64,000 bases of DNA, from assembly GCA_025765595.1 (NCBI GenBank), contig JAIVFH010000097.1, positions 62,001 through 126,000 on the forward strand. Reading direction: 5' to 3'. This document shows positions 1-11,841 of this stretch, one piece after another. Positions within the stretch are counted from its first letter, which is position 1; each line of letters starts with the position of its first letter. The position numbers and the translations under genes were made by a program. The stretch comes from Obelidium mucronatum. Lineage: Eukaryota > Chytridiomycota > Chytridiomycetes > Chytridiales > Chytriomycetaceae. Under the pieces are notes generated by a model. That model was not told the origin of the DNA. It did not search any database and worked only from the letters and a program-made list of their open reading frames with translations.

Positions 1-262
1 AGGGCTGCGATTCCAATTGGTATTGCATGAGGAATATGGATCCAAGTGTTGGGAGCACCTTGTTGAATGGTAACAAATGTGAGAGATCAGTTTGAGACTG
101 TTAGTATTTTGAATTCGCTGGCGGTTATCAATGGGGCCAAGGCTACTATTACTAGTAAGCCGGTGGCGACTACTACTTCGGGAGCGGTTTCTGGTGGTGC
201 TTTGTCGGTTGTTGGTTTGTTATTCTTGCGGCTCTTTTGCTTTAAAAAAACGTTTTTAAGAT
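1..262 (+). pseudogene. 3' end of a GH76 alpha-1,6-mannanase gene, frame-broken and cut by the window edge
   Basis: The first bases encode CDSNWYC and then DQFETVSILNSLAVING, which match the C-terminus of the complete GH76 gene at 6172-7958 (CDSNWYC, DQFETVAILNTLAIING). A Ser/Thr-rich stretch and a hydrophobic end follow, as expected for a GPI-anchor signal. Two single-base frame offsets are visible. One extra base lies near 69-77, between the NGT and DQFET parts. One missing base lies near 225-230, after which the natural stop at about 257-262 falls out of frame and the frame runs on into the next gene. The copy is either a decayed paralog or the sequence has indels here. The catalytic domain lies outside the window. 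Confidence 0.7.
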
Positions 263-405
263 CCATGACAATAAATTTAACTTTTCTAAGGATATTATTA
301 TGCTGTATTCTTTATGTAAGCCCGTTAGAGAGGTTTTATTGTTTTCCACAAGGGAGGAAAACAAACATCGCAAACAATGAAGCAACGCCAAAACAACAAG
401 TTCAC

Positions 406-2079
406 ATGACATTGCGGCATCATCATCCTTTGGCACTCAACAAGTTAATTTCCACCATACTTTCCAGTGGCGTCGAATCGTCAGTGTCTTCTCCTTGGGT
501 TAAGTTTGCCCACGAGACGGCACACACTTTCACCTCTCTAGGTGCATCTGCGACACAAACGCAAACGATTTCTGTACAGCAGTTTCCTATCGAAATCACG
601 AGTAGTACTAGTTTTAATGTTTCTGCTGCAGTACCGACAGAAGGTCCTTGTTTTGAACGCGTCGGGCCAACGTTTGAACCTGGGACTCTTGATTACGAGT
701 CTCTCATGGCTTGTTGGATCACAACAATCGTATTTACAGTTATTTCTGTTGGAATGACTCTATTCTTGATTGTAAGATTAAACTTGTGCGCTGCCTTTGC
801 TTCTGCTGAAAAAAAAAAAACAGACTCGCCACTTTCAATATTACTATAAACCAGACCACCAAAGATGGATTGTTCGAATTCTATTCATGATTCCGATTTA
901 CGCCATCTGCTCTTGTTTATCGTTTCGATTTTTCTGGTATAGCATATATTTTGCTATTATTCGCGATTGTTATGAGGCGTTTGTCATCTTTTCTTTTTTT
1001 GGTTCGTGATAACTTCATTTTGGATCCTTGGTGTCGGCCTGAGTTGAATTCTTTCACATGAACAGCTCTTCTTCAACAATATCTTGGCGGAACGTTGGAA
1101 GAGCAGCATCGATTCATGCAAACGATTCACGCACCCGCAAGAATGACGTATCCGTTTCCTTTGAATTGCTTCACTTTTAATCCACGTGGTCACGCGTTTC
1201 TTGTCAATTCCAAGATTTGCATCTTGCAATATGTGGTTATCCGACCTGTCATGACGATTGTTGCTTATTATCTAGAATGGTATGGATTGCTTTGTCCGAA
1301 TAGTATGGATCCAAAGTATGGAGAGTTCTGGATCAGCTGGATTAATCTGATTAGCGTATGCGTCGCGATGGTAACTTTCTGTTTACTTTCATCGCATCGC
1401 AAGACTGCTCTAAAAAACAGTATCATCCATTCAGTATGCGTTGGTGCTATTTTACCTCGTTATTCATCACGAAATCGCAGAGTATGATCCATTATGGAAG
1501 TTCATTGCTGTGAAGTTTGTAGTCTTTTTCTCATTCTGGCAGTCGATTGTAATCGGTATCCTAGATCAAAATGGAATTATACAGTTTAGAGTGCTCCCCC
1601 CTTTTTTTGGAGTTGTATTTAATGTACTTTCTTTGTTCAGGGGAACTGTCGCATGGTCATCAGACAACACTGCCGATCTCATTGAGTCGTTCTTGATCAG
1701 CTTCGAAATGGTGATTGCCGCATTCATTCATCTCAGGTCTTTCTCGCATCAAGAGTTTGTTCCAATCCACAATAAAGGAGAAGGAGGGACTGCGGGTACG
1801 TTGGCAAGCATCCCAAAGACAAGGATCCTTGCAGGCATGTGGGATTCTCTGTTGATGACGGATATATTACTTGACATTGTCGAGGCGCCAAAGGAGGTAC
1901 GGGAAATTAAGAGAATGAGGAAAGAGCGTCGAGAGAGACGCGCAATCTCCAACTGTAGCTCGTTTGATGTTTTGAATGTGGTGGAGAGCGGTGAAGGAGT
2001 GGTTGCGACGGTTGAGAATCCTGGTCGCGAAGCTTCTGGATTTGTGATTGCCGACGATGAAAACTTGCTGAAGCCGTGA
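406..2079 (+). CDS. TMEM184 / organic solute transporter alpha (Ost-alpha, DUF300) family membrane protein
   Basis: Five exons (406-771, 824-1001, 1066-1370, 1435-1583, 1641-2079) join in frame through GT-AG introns. The family signature is clear: YKPDHQRWIVRILFMIPIYA, then IRDCYEAFVIFSFF and LGGTLEEQ, then KFIAVKFVVFFSFWQ and FLISFEMVIAA. About seven membrane helices are expected, followed by a basic, Ser-rich cytoplasmic tail of roughly 110 residues. The fourth intron is 57 bases, a multiple of three, so its retention would keep the frame open. Relatives act in endomembrane or vacuolar trafficking and solute transport; the substrate here is unknown. The start at 406 is the first in-frame ATG after the preceding GH76 end and is uncertain. 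Confidence 0.85.
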
Positions 2080-2127
2080 TTTTTTTTTGATTTTTTTCCT
2101 TTGTGGTGTATGTATCGGCTTTTTGGC

Positions 2128-2606
2128 ATGTCCGAAAGACTCAATAAAATGCTCATTTCAATCCCAACAACAACGCAGTACCCAACAAGCAACGGACTTC
2201 TAGTGGAAGATAGTGAAACCCAATGCACTGGGCAAGAGTGGGCTCTAGTTGAAGTGCAAGGCGCCGTAGAAAGTGCAGCTGAGGAGTGTTTAGACGGCGT
2301 TCAGATGGGAAATGTCGAGTTTGAAGTCATTGACAAAGAGTTAGTACTTTCTAGTTAGTTTTGGTTGTTTGTTGACGCTGAAATCAGCGAGTACCCTTTT
2401 TGGTGATTGGTCGACACAGGCTCAAAGGGAAACGCGTCAATCTTAAGCAGCCGCTAGCAGTTTTAAGGCAAGAAATATCAGCAGAGTCGCGTGAATGCCA
2501 AGTTGTGTGTGTATTGAGGCACAAGTATTTGTTCAACGAAAGACCAGTGCCAATTCTATCAGAGGCAAATATTGGATTGATTGGACTCGCAAAGAATAAA
2601 AGATAG
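2128..2606 (+). CDS. CTF8: Ctf8-like subunit of the Ctf18 alternative clamp loader
   Basis: Two exons (2128-2343, 2388-2606) joined by a 44-base intron give a protein of about 145 residues, near the usual Ctf8 length. Family features are EWALVEVQG near the N-terminus, VIGRHRLKGKRVNLKQPLAVL in the middle and KYLFNERPVPIL at the C-terminus. Ctf8 works with Dcc1 and Ctf18-RFC to load or unload PCNA and support sister-chromatid cohesion in the nucleus. In-frame ATGs at 2110, 2128 and 2149 are all possible; the conserved part begins just after 2149. It starts about 50 bases after the TMEM184 stop. Confidence 0.7.
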
Positions 2607-2732
2607 AAATATCTAAACAGTAAGCGCTGTAGAACTTTAATTGGTTGATGGCTGTTTCTTCAGATTGGACAATGGACCATTTTTTGGTGTGTTCTATGGC
2701 TTCCAAAAATACTTCGAACTCTTGATCCATCC

Positions 2733-5700
2733 ATGTTCCGCAACAAATCAGCGATTGCAGTGATTGAATCAGACAGCTCGGCCGACTCGAATATTGCGCA
2801 ACATGGATCTCTGCCACACCCATCCGTTACATCGCCACTATCAGAATCCACGCCAAACATTCCCAAGCCATCACCTGATATGTCAAAATCTCGCTCTGCC
2901 AGTCAAACAAAGCCCTCAAACTTGATACTCAAAGAGGAGGCGCTGTCACCTCCTGCTAGTCCTTCAGAGAATTTCGGGGCAACAACGCCAAAGTCAAAAG
3001 CCGCACTGACTTTCGGACCTTCACCAACAACACCCAAATCAAAAGCGTCGCTCTCATTCAAACCAAAAAGCTCAAAAATCGATGAATATTCAGAAGCGGA
3101 TGGGCTGGCGATAATCCAAGAATCAAATCAAAACCTTGCCAACTCAAAAGGTTTTTTGGAAGCCCCTAGCGCAAGTCCCAATGTTAAAATTAGGAGAAAG
3201 AATTCAACGAAATCAATGAGAAATATGAGGTTGAGCTCCTCGAACCTGGAAGAAACCGCAGTTCCTCGATTTTCCGTTACGAGTTTATTCACCCGAAAAA
3301 GAGAGTCTGCATCAGAAGATGAGGCTGCCGGCTCGGGAGCCAGTAATATCTCTCTTAGCCGTCGCGGTAGATCTCAGGAAAGAGAGGGACCCGGGAATTC
3401 ACGCATTTCACTGTTTGGAAGGCCATCGGCTTCCCGAGCGGTATCACTCCCAGCCGCGCCGCGCCGTTTAAGCGTGTTCCGCCCGTCAGCAGTTAGTACG
3501 CGCGCAATCAATCCGCAAGTGGCGGTGGGAATGAAGTTCGTCGAAGAGCCAGAATCGGAGGAGGACAGTGCTATGGAGGAATATCGCCATAATTCTGTGA
3601 CAGATCAAGTTCTGCGATTATTTAGAAGTCTTGAATTGCCATCGAGCTACCTGCCCGAGTACATCAAACGAAAGCTACCACGGTTTCCGCCGCGCCATTG
3701 TTCCATATATACATCAAATTGAAGAGAAAATAGAAGAGTGGCCTTGGATCGTGGATTTCTGTGAGCATTGGGGGATCTCTCCTATGATGATGGTTTTGGG
3801 GTTGCTTGGTTTGATTTTATTCCGGCGATTGTATCAAAGAAGCGCGAGGCTTATTTCCACGTATATCGGCTTTGTTTATCCGCTCTATAAGACCATCATG
3901 ATGCTTTTATCGCCGACGGATGCGGCAGTTACGCCGAATCGATTAACATACAACCAAACTTCATACACAAATGCCGCGTATGAAATCGGAAAATGGAAAT
4001 CGTACTGTAAGTACCATGGCCTTCAGCTTCAAATAATAGGAAATGCTGAGAACATGTATATATAGGGCCGATATATGGCGGACTTCTACTTCTCGATGAA
4101 TTATCTTCAACTATTCTCACTGTTTATCCCTTCTATTTCACAACCCGCTCTGTTTTCTGCTACTGGCTTTACAATAATAACGGCGCGGACTACATTTTCT
4201 ACAAATATTTGGAGCCGTTGTGGCAAACCGGCGTGGATACAATAACAAACGTGGATCAGGTTGGTTAGCAGTTTTTATTGAAGAGTCTCACTTACAACTC
4301 CATCTACTGTCTAGACTGTAGCTTACGTCACCAACGGGCGAACAGCTTTTGGTGAGTATTTCAGAACAAAAAAAGACAAGCCAATTAAAACAATACAGAT
4401 TATATGAAGGAAAACCAAGAGATAACGCCAGAGGTTGCTCGACATAGACTTATTGCAATATGGTACAAAATCCGAAGCGAAACGCGATTCAACGAATCAT
4501 GCCAAAACATTTTAAAGTCCCTAGTTTTAAACCGTGATAACATTATTGCTTCCAAAGACGAACGGAATCTGCGGGAGGACATTGAGAAATCGCAGGACAA
4601 ACTTGCCCTTTTGGTAGAAGCAGAAAAGCGGTATAAAAAGCTCATCAACTGGTTCGTGGATGAGAATGGATTGCCTGAGGAGCCGCGTAAGAGTTTTTTA
4701 ACACCTTTTTTCGTGCCAACTAATTTCGGTCCAAAATTCCAGCGAATAATGCCAAAATCAATGCACAGCTCAGAATCAAGATTGAGAGAATATCACTTAA
4801 ATCGCATTCCGACATTGTTTCGCCCACAAAACAAAAGTTCGACATTTTTGCTGTGATTACAATCAACGACTTTCCAAAAGCAACGACTTCAAAACTCTCG
4901 TCACAAATAAGAGACGAAACCTTTGAGCTCCCAATTGAAAGACTCAGCAATCGAGTTGAAATTCAAGTCTATCAAACGTCCCTGATTGGCAACCATCAGA
5001 TTATTGGCTTGTGCTGGTTCACAATCGCCGATTTGAAGGAAGAGCTTTTAGACAAGTATTTTTCACTGTTTCCAGTTGACGTTCCGGAGATTTGTTTGAC
5101 CTTGGAGCCGTTTGGATACCTTGTGTTGAAGGCAAATTTAGGTTTGAACTGTACTTCGAAGTGAGCGCCGCCTAACAAAAATGCCGCTCTAGTTGAACTG
5201 ACTAGACAGAAGCAAAATGCTGTCTGCGATGACATTTCATCTGACCTCAAAGATGAGGATATCTATCTAGCCGACGATATCAGAAAAGTGTATGCCAAAA
5301 ACGGGCACCAGTTCCAAATCTTTAAAGCAGTGAGCTCCATCGCTTCTGATATGATTGGAGCAAGATGCTCGGTCTGCGAAGAATCAATGATTGGAGGGAT
5401 GAGGTGCTTTTGCCAAAGTAAGCGACCTTTACTCACTTCCTTTTTTGCTCAACTCAGAGAATTTAGGATGTGCTTTTGTTTGTCACACACGGTGCTTTAA
5501 GGGGGTTCTAACCAAATGTATAAACCATGACGATATCGAAACTGTAATCATTTGATAATTGCAGACCTTGATATTGCCTGTTAACCAGCAACCTTTGAAT
5601 TAGGCCCCGATAGGAACAGATCTAAACACTGGACAATTACTTGACTACAACAAGCCTCACATCTTCGAAACGCGGTCCTTGAATTTGCTCCGATCCTGGT

Positions 5701-5858
5701 GCACACATTGTGGTCTAAAGGTGATGGTTGGTGAGCGACTTGTTCAATGTGCAGAATGCGGGAAATGCTCCCATGAGAAATGCAAGCCATTGGTACCCAA
5801 CTTTTGCGGGCTTTCATTGGCTGACTGCCGCAGCTATTGCTATCAAGGAAGATTTTAA
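2733..5858 (+). CDS. HVA22/REEP-like membrane hairpin joined to HR1-C2-C1-C1 (PKC-type regulatory region, no kinase)
   Basis: The first 300 residues are Ser/Pro-rich and disordered. A TB2/DP1/HVA22 domain follows: GFVYPLYKTIMMLLSP, W-SYW, LLLLDELSSTILTVYPFYF and NNNGADYIFYKYLEPLWQ. From 4315 the reading frame continues into an HR1-like coiled coil (4399-4686), a C2-like domain (FDIFAVITINDF, VEIQVY; 4743-5160) and two C1 zinc domains (CSVC to VCHTRC, 5206-5543; HIFETRSL, WCTHCG, CAECGKCSHEKC, 5604-5858). Exons after 4006 begin at 4066, 4315, 4399, 4743, 5206, 5458 and 5604, and all phases match. A stop at 5856-5858 plus a poly(A)-like AATAAA show that no kinase follows. One frame offset lies in a TTT run near 3684. 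Alternatively the HVA22 gene ends at 4268 and a second gene starts at 4404. Confidence 0.65.
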
Positions 5859-6171
5859 CGATAAGAAACGGCTGGGTGCTGTTCTGGGGTTTGCCAAAAA
5901 TGCGCATTAAGCTATTGAAGCATAAATAAAATACTTGTAGTTGTTGTAAGATATTATGTATTTATGCTTTGCATTCAGGCAGTTCGAAATTCAGAAACTT
6001 TGATAGCTTTTTAAATTTCATAATTCGGCGATATCTGAAAGAAGATTCTAGGCAACGTACTCATAGACTCCTTCTGTGTTATTTATCATTGATCAATTTG
6101 CCTTCAAATCTGTTTCAAAGTTCAAGTCACTCAAAAAAGTTCTAAATATAACTCTTTAAAAAATACACAGA
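5859..6171. other. Intergenic: 3' end of the C1-domain gene and GH76 promoter
   Basis: AT-rich. An AATAAA near 5924 would serve the upstream gene, and a TATAA-like stretch near 6147 precedes the GH76 start at 6172. I see no gene here. Confidence 0.5.
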
Positions 6172-7958
6172 ATGAAGCTATCTTTTCTTTTGACTCTTGT
6201 TGTGGCAGCAGCTGCCCAGCAGACTATTGATGTTACATCAAAAAGTTTGTCTTGAACTTGTTTTTCGAATTGGTGCAATCTTCTAATGTAAAAAATGTAG
6301 CGGCCGCTATTTCGGCAGCAAAAGCGGCCATGGGCCCCTTGCAGCAGTTCTATGCTGGTAACACTCGCGGGAATGGTGCTTGGATTGAGCAATATGACGA
6401 TGGCCATTGGTTGGTTCAAAAATATTCAATAACTTGTAGTTACCTTATAAACTGCCGAACTTAGGCTGATTCAGTGGCATGAAACTGGACTCTACTTTGA
6501 TTTGTTCTATAAGTATATGCAGGTGTGAATTGTTGTCGTACCCTTTGAACCTTGGACGCCTAAAGAATGTTTTTTTTTTCAAAAATAGTACAGCAGCGAT
6601 TATAGCAGACTTCCATTTGTCGACAAAGAGATGCAAATCACTGTCGGTTCAAATGGAGACTTTTTGGTTTGTCGAATTTTCCAATACCATCCAGCTTAAC
6701 TTTGTTGGTTTTCAGGACGGAATGAATCCGACTGTGGAAATTGCGGGAAGATGGAACGATGATATTGGATGGTGGGCATTGGCAAGTAAGTGTTTTAGAT
6801 ACTGTCAATAGAGTTATCATTATTGAAATTCGAAAATAGCGATGACTGCTGCTGAAACCTTCGGCAAGGACGGAATAATTGCCAGGAACAACCTTCTCAC
6901 AGGATACAATCCAACGTATCTTAGTGTTACCAATACGACGTTTCACCAGATTTGGATGGACTGGGACACCAAAACTTGTGGAGGGGGTATTTACTGGTGC
7001 GTTTCAAGGACTGCATACAATCTATGCAACATGTAGAGTTGACTGATTGGCGATATTATAGGAGTCGAATTCGTACGGGATCAAACGCAGATCTTAAATC
7101 CACTATTACAAACGTCCAAGAGTTGGAATTAGGTGCCAGACTTTTTGCTCTGACAGGAAACGCCGATTACAAAGCGAAATTTGATATAATTTATGCCTGG
7201 CTAAAGTCTACTGGAATAATCGATTCAAACTACCTCGTTCATGATGGAGTTAGAGATGGTGGATGCACAGTCTCGAAAGAAATCGTAAGTGAATCTATCT
7301 TATAATAAGTTATCATTCACCATACTGGAACAGTATTCTTACCATACTGGAGAGCTTATGGCTGCGTTGGCAGTCATGTACCAAGCAACAAAGACCCAAA
7401 CATACTTGGATGAGGCACACAAAGTATTTGCTGCCGTTCGGACATACTTTGTTACGGCTTCTACAAACGTGCTGGACATTGAACCATCTTGCGCAGCTGG
7501 AGTCAATTGCAAATCGCCAACTGGATACTATTGGGCGATTTACAAGGGTTTTGCCAACTTGTATGTCGCTACCACTGACAATGCCATCAAGAGCTCTATT
7601 GCAAAGATTGTTCAGTCCAGTGCCCTTGTCAATTTTAAAGGATGCGATTCTAATTGGTATTGCATCAGAAATCTCCCAGTTGGTAAGAGGTGTGGCTAAG
7701 ACTCATACTTGAATTACTCATTTAAATGGAATAGGAACTGGATTCACAATGCAGAATGGAACCAATCCTCGTGATCAATTCGAAACAGTCGCAATTTTGA
7801 ACACCTTGGCCATTATTAACGGCGCCCCCCCAACTTTGGCTGTCCCCGGAGGAGGTTCCGCGCAATCCACGCCAACTTCAAGCAAATCTGCTGCATTTAG
7901 CATTGTATCAGCGCTCGGCAGTTTAGCTGCCACAGCAGCTGGCTGGTTTTTCATCTAA
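6172..7958 (+). CDS. GPI-anchored GH76 endo-alpha-1,6-mannanase (Dcw1/Dfg5-like)
   Basis: Nine exons (6172-6244, 6301-6409, 6465-6522, 6589-6666, 6716-6785, 6840-6996, 7062-7284, 7334-7682, 7734-7958) join without a frame break. The protein begins with a signal peptide (MKLSFLLTLVVAAAA). GH76 features follow in order: AAKAAMGPLQQFY, the catalytic-type Asp pair in WNDDIGWWALA, CGGGIYW, YSYHTGELMAALAVMY and CDSNWYC. It ends in a Ser/Thr stretch and a hydrophobic tail (SLAATAAGWFFI) typical of GPI attachment. Fungal family members cross-link mannoprotein anchors into the cell wall. It is a paralog of the fragment at the window start. Expected location: plasma membrane/cell wall. Confidence 0.88.
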
Positions 7959-8664
7959 GTCCTTTGTGTCTCACCTGTCCTCTATTTTTATGCAGCCTTC
8001 TCACAATCCAAACTCAACATAAATTTCAATAATATTAATCATGATTTGAATATTCAATTATTACTATATTTTTTGTTCAGTCTAAACTGTCATTCACGGG
8101 AAATACAAATCTGATATCATTTGGTTCTGTAGAGACTAGATTTTTGCACGACATCTGCTTGTAATGGACTCCAAAATGGAGACCAAAAAGACAAAGGCTC
8201 AAGTACTGGCTTGCTGAAGTCCGATCCCCCACCTTTCTTTCAGATATGTTCAGTGCAAACAACAAGTCATTGTACATCTATTGATGGGAGTAATAGCATA
8301 CCAAAACTAAACGAATTGAATTATTGAGTGCGCCATTGCTTGGCTTTGGCTGCGCCTTTCCAAGAACACATTTTATACTATCATAAAAGTCCAATTAGGA
8401 TGACTAATACACCCCTGGGACTGACAATGGCGCTATATTGATTATCTTTATTATCGTTGTGATATTTACCTACCTGCGTCTTGTGACGTGGTAGGGCGGT
8501 AAAAAAAAAAGAGACATCTTTCACTCAACAGCTTATAGGATTTTAACAGGCGGGCAGGATTCATAAACTTTATGGAATGACCAAAGCACCTAACTTAAAA
8601 TACTCTTAAAATGTCAAATCAAATCCTGCCAAAGACCTTTGATCTTCCTTCATCCTTGAGATTG
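7959..8664. other. Intergenic, no gene recognised
   Basis: About 700 AT-rich bases between two convergent genes. Only short open frames without codon bias or recognisable motifs occur, including a 66-codon minus-strand frame at 8077-8277. Poly(A)-type A/T tracts are present near 8030-8070 and 8500. Confidence 0.4.
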
Positions 8665-9134
8665 CTAATATAAGCCGTGAAAATCGATTCCAGCAATAAT
8701 ATAAATCTTTGTAACAGAAATTGCGTCAGAAATCAAATCTTTATGTTCATTATCTAGGAAGGAAAAAACTTACAAAAACATAATGCTGACGCGATGAAGC
8801 TCAATACTGGGGATTCAAATGGATTGTACTCGTCATTCATGAAAATCAGCACAAACAGACTCAGCGCGAGGGTCGTCATGGCAGCATATCCAGCCAACAA
8901 AAACACGTTAAACAGTTTTTCCCAGCCGGCACTGAGCGCACCAGGGTACGCTTGGACAGTTTGTCCAGATGTTTGTTTGGTCCACTGAGGATACATTATG
9001 AATACTGCCATGTGATAGAAACGCGCAGACGCGAGGATCGCTGTTACTCCAGTGATGTAGAGTGATATGACATCTTCGAACGATAAGGTAGGAGAAGCTG
9101 TCAATTGGTGTTGAGAGGACTTAGAAATTGTCAT
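8665..9134 (-). CDS. Small multi-pass membrane protein, unknown
   Basis: Two exons (9134-8774 and 8738-8665) with a GTAAGT donor give about 144 residues. I do not recognise the family. The sequence shows about four hydrophobic segments: near residues 20-45 (VISLYITGVTAILASARFY), 75-105 (LFNVFLLAGYAAMTTLALSLFVLIF), 108-125 and the C-terminal IYIIAGI. A polar 25-residue loop with WTKQTSGQTVQAYPGALSAG lies between the first two. No cleavable signal peptide is obvious. It is divergently transcribed from the GT17 gene, with about 145 bases between starts. Confidence 0.55.
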
Positions 9135-9278
9135 TGTTTTTCTTGGGTACGATTATTATTACAATTATTGTCTGCAGGAAATTAGATTATTATTATTAGG
9201 AAAATGCGATTATTATCAGAAGGATCCCACGAGCCGCGACGGGATGAAGTACTCTTTTGTTGAATCTAAAAATAGCAC

Positions 9279-10497
9279 ATGATTTTTCGACGCAAAGCCG
9301 TCTTAGCCTTCAGCGCCCTTGCCATAATCGTGGTTCTAATTCTGATCAGCTCAAAAGCAACTCGAATTGCACATGTTATTACTTATGCTACCCGGCCATT
9401 GTGGGATACCGGCGAAGGAACGCTGTTCACAACGATTATACCTTTCTACCCACCACCATCCATTGCCAATGCATCCTCTCTCTGTAAAGCGCATGGATGG
9501 AGTCCAAAGAATCAGCAGACTGTGAAATCCAAGGTTTTCGATGTGACGCTCTTCAGTGTTGAGTTGGACATGCTCGAGCTACGCATCAAAGAACTTGATC
9601 CCGTCACAGACTTCTTTGTCATTGTCGAAAGCAAACATTCATTCACTGGAAATCCAAAGAACTTGACATTTGCCGCTCACAAAAGCCGCTTTGATTTTGC
9701 AAAGGATAAGATTCGATACAAGGCGATCGAGGTATTAGGCGCTCCCATATGATGATGATAAAGTCGAATACTTGTTGATCTGTGCAGCATTTAGGGTCGG
9801 CCACTGAAATTCAAGGGAGAGGACCCATTCAATATTGAGGGGGAAATGAGGGGAGAAGTTACCATGTTTCTTCAGTCTCTTGGCGTGGCCACTGGAGACA
9901 CTGTAATTATGGCCGATGTCGATGAAATACCCTCTCGAGAAGCAATATCATTAATTAGTGCATGCATGGGCGTTCCCCCGAAACTACATCTCAGGTTTAC
10001 TTTCTCGAAATTCGAATGTATCTTATTCACGCACCAATATTCGTAGGATGCGAAATTTCCTTTATTCGTACGATTTTCAGCAAGACGCTGAGCACTGGAG
10101 AGCCAAAGCAGTCACTGTCGATGACCCATTAACGCTACGATATACACACGGGAAGGAATCTGACTCTATTCTCTCTGACTCTGGCTGGCATTGCAGCTTC
10201 TGTTTTCCTAAGCTATCTGACTTTGCTTTCAAGATGAAAGCGTATTCCCATGCAGATAGAGTCACCAACGCAAATTTACTGACGCCTGAGCGTATTCAGA
10301 AAGTCATTTGTGATGGAACTGACATTTTTGATATGCTCCCGGAAGCATACACGTTTCGCGATCTTGCATACAAATGGGGTCCACTAAAGAGGTTAGAGTC
10401 GGCAGTTGGATTGCCAAAGTATCTCACTGAAGCTGTTGCTGTTGGAGACACACGTTTCAAGTATTTACTTCCAGGAGGATGCATCCGCGAGCAATAA
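9279..10497 (+). CDS. GT17 family N-acetylglucosaminyltransferase-like type II Golgi protein
   Basis: Three exons (9279-9731, 9795-9994, 10047-10497) join in frame. An N-terminal signal-anchor (VLAFSALAIIVVLILISS) is followed by a lumenal domain with the GT17 core: FDVTLFSVELDMLELRIKEL, FFVIVESKHSFTG, then the DxD-type VIMADVDEIPSR, then DSGWHCSFCFPKLSDFAFKM and a C-terminal LPGGCI. In animals GT17 (MGAT3) adds bisecting GlcNAc to N-glycans. The fungal acceptor is unknown, so the substrate is an inference. The gene ends 28 bases from the convergent Seh1 gene. Confidence 0.82.
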
Positions 10498-10525
10498 ATG
10501 TACATTGCAGGCATATATATTTATT

Positions 10526-11808
10526 TTAAAGTGCACCAACAGTTTCTGTTCCGACCCATTCTCCACTCCCAAATCCAGCTTTCCAGACTCTTACTTTTCC
10601 ATCATCTCCGCAACTGCTCAACACTGTTCCCAGCAAATTCCAATCCACTCTCCAAACAACAGCCCTGTGATCGTTGAAGCTACCCAGCAACTCTATCTTC
10701 CAAGCACCCTTCGCTGTACTACTCGCATTTCCGCGTTCTGATTGAATCGGATCAATTTCCCATGACAGTTTAAAGATTCTAACATGTGTATCTTTGGAAG
10801 CGGTTGCAATCAGCTGATAGCTTCGTCCCATGTTGGGAGCCCAAGAAACATCAGTTATAGTATCATGATGAGGTCCCAAGTATTCAAACGCAGTCCATTG
10901 GTTATTTGCAGTGAGGCGATATATCTTGTGCAAAATGTTGTCAGAAGTTTTGCAAACAAACGTAAATACATACGCGTGCAATGTTTTTTTCTCCACAGCC
11001 AACTACAATTTGCTGTGGCTGAAACCGCGATGGGCACCAAGAAAGACATAGGCGATCGGTTTCTTTGCATCCGGCTACAGCTTCAAATTCGCCAGTGAGA
11101 GACCAGCTTGACAGATTCATAATGTCCTCGGCTTCATATATTCTAACCCACCCATCTGCAGAGCAAGTGGCCTTTCATATGTAGAAAATAAGGGCTGGCT
11201 TTTGGCGATAATATTCAAATGGATTCACCAGCTTTAACCCCAAGTGATTGGGCGCAAATTCCACTGAATGAACGGATCCTCTACTTTCTGACAATGTGGC
11301 TCGTAGTTTCCATCTTCTTCCAGACCCCAAAGCCTCTATATACAAGGTATCTCTAATTTAATGTCTTCGTTGAAGATCCCAGCATATGAAAAAGTTCACC
11401 ATGCTCCTGCTCTTCCCATATTTTCACCGTCCGATCGAACGAACAAGAAGCAATCAAGTTTCCAAATTCAGGATGCGCCCAAGAAACACTCACAATTGAG
11501 CAGTCATGAGCCTTCGACCCCAAAAACTATTGTTAAAACATGCATTCCCCTGTTCGCGCATTCCACTCTCACCTTCCATGAATCATCTAAAGACCATCCG
11601 TCATTTTCACCATTCACTTGCCATACTTTGACCTTCTGATCGCTTGAGCATGTCTGCCATCGCATGTTAAAATCCAACACCAAAAAACAACAGGTGGAAA
11701 ACAACACAACCCAACTGCTATTCTTTTGCCGTAAAAATCATAAACGATGTCATGGACTAAATCAGCGTGGTCTGGATTAAAAGGTGAAACCCGTGCCGCT
11801 TGCACCAT
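10526..11808 (-). CDS. SEH1: Seh1 WD40 nucleoporin / SEACAT subunit
   Basis: A multi-exon gene; the first exon is 11808-11716, then 11653 downward, with GT-AG introns. The protein starts with [20 protein letters not shown] and [11 protein letters not shown]. It continues with [27 protein letters not shown] and ends with [29 protein letters not shown] and [20 protein letters not shown]. These are beta-propeller blades characteristic of Seh1, a relative of Sec13. It belongs to the Y complex of the nuclear pore and to the SEA/GATOR2 complex at the vacuole. Its start is only 33 bases from the divergent glyoxalase II start, so the two share a very short promoter. Confidence 0.85.
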
Positions 11809-11841
11809 TGGATTTTTTAGTGTTGGCGTTTTCTTTTGGGA

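Noticed and set aside
67..849. Single 260-codon frame joining the GH76 end to the TMEM184-like start
   Set aside because: The two parts belong to different families; the join arises because a missing base removes the GH76 stop.
8077..8277. 66-codon minus-strand frame
   Set aside because: Short, with no family resemblance or nearby exons; likely chance.
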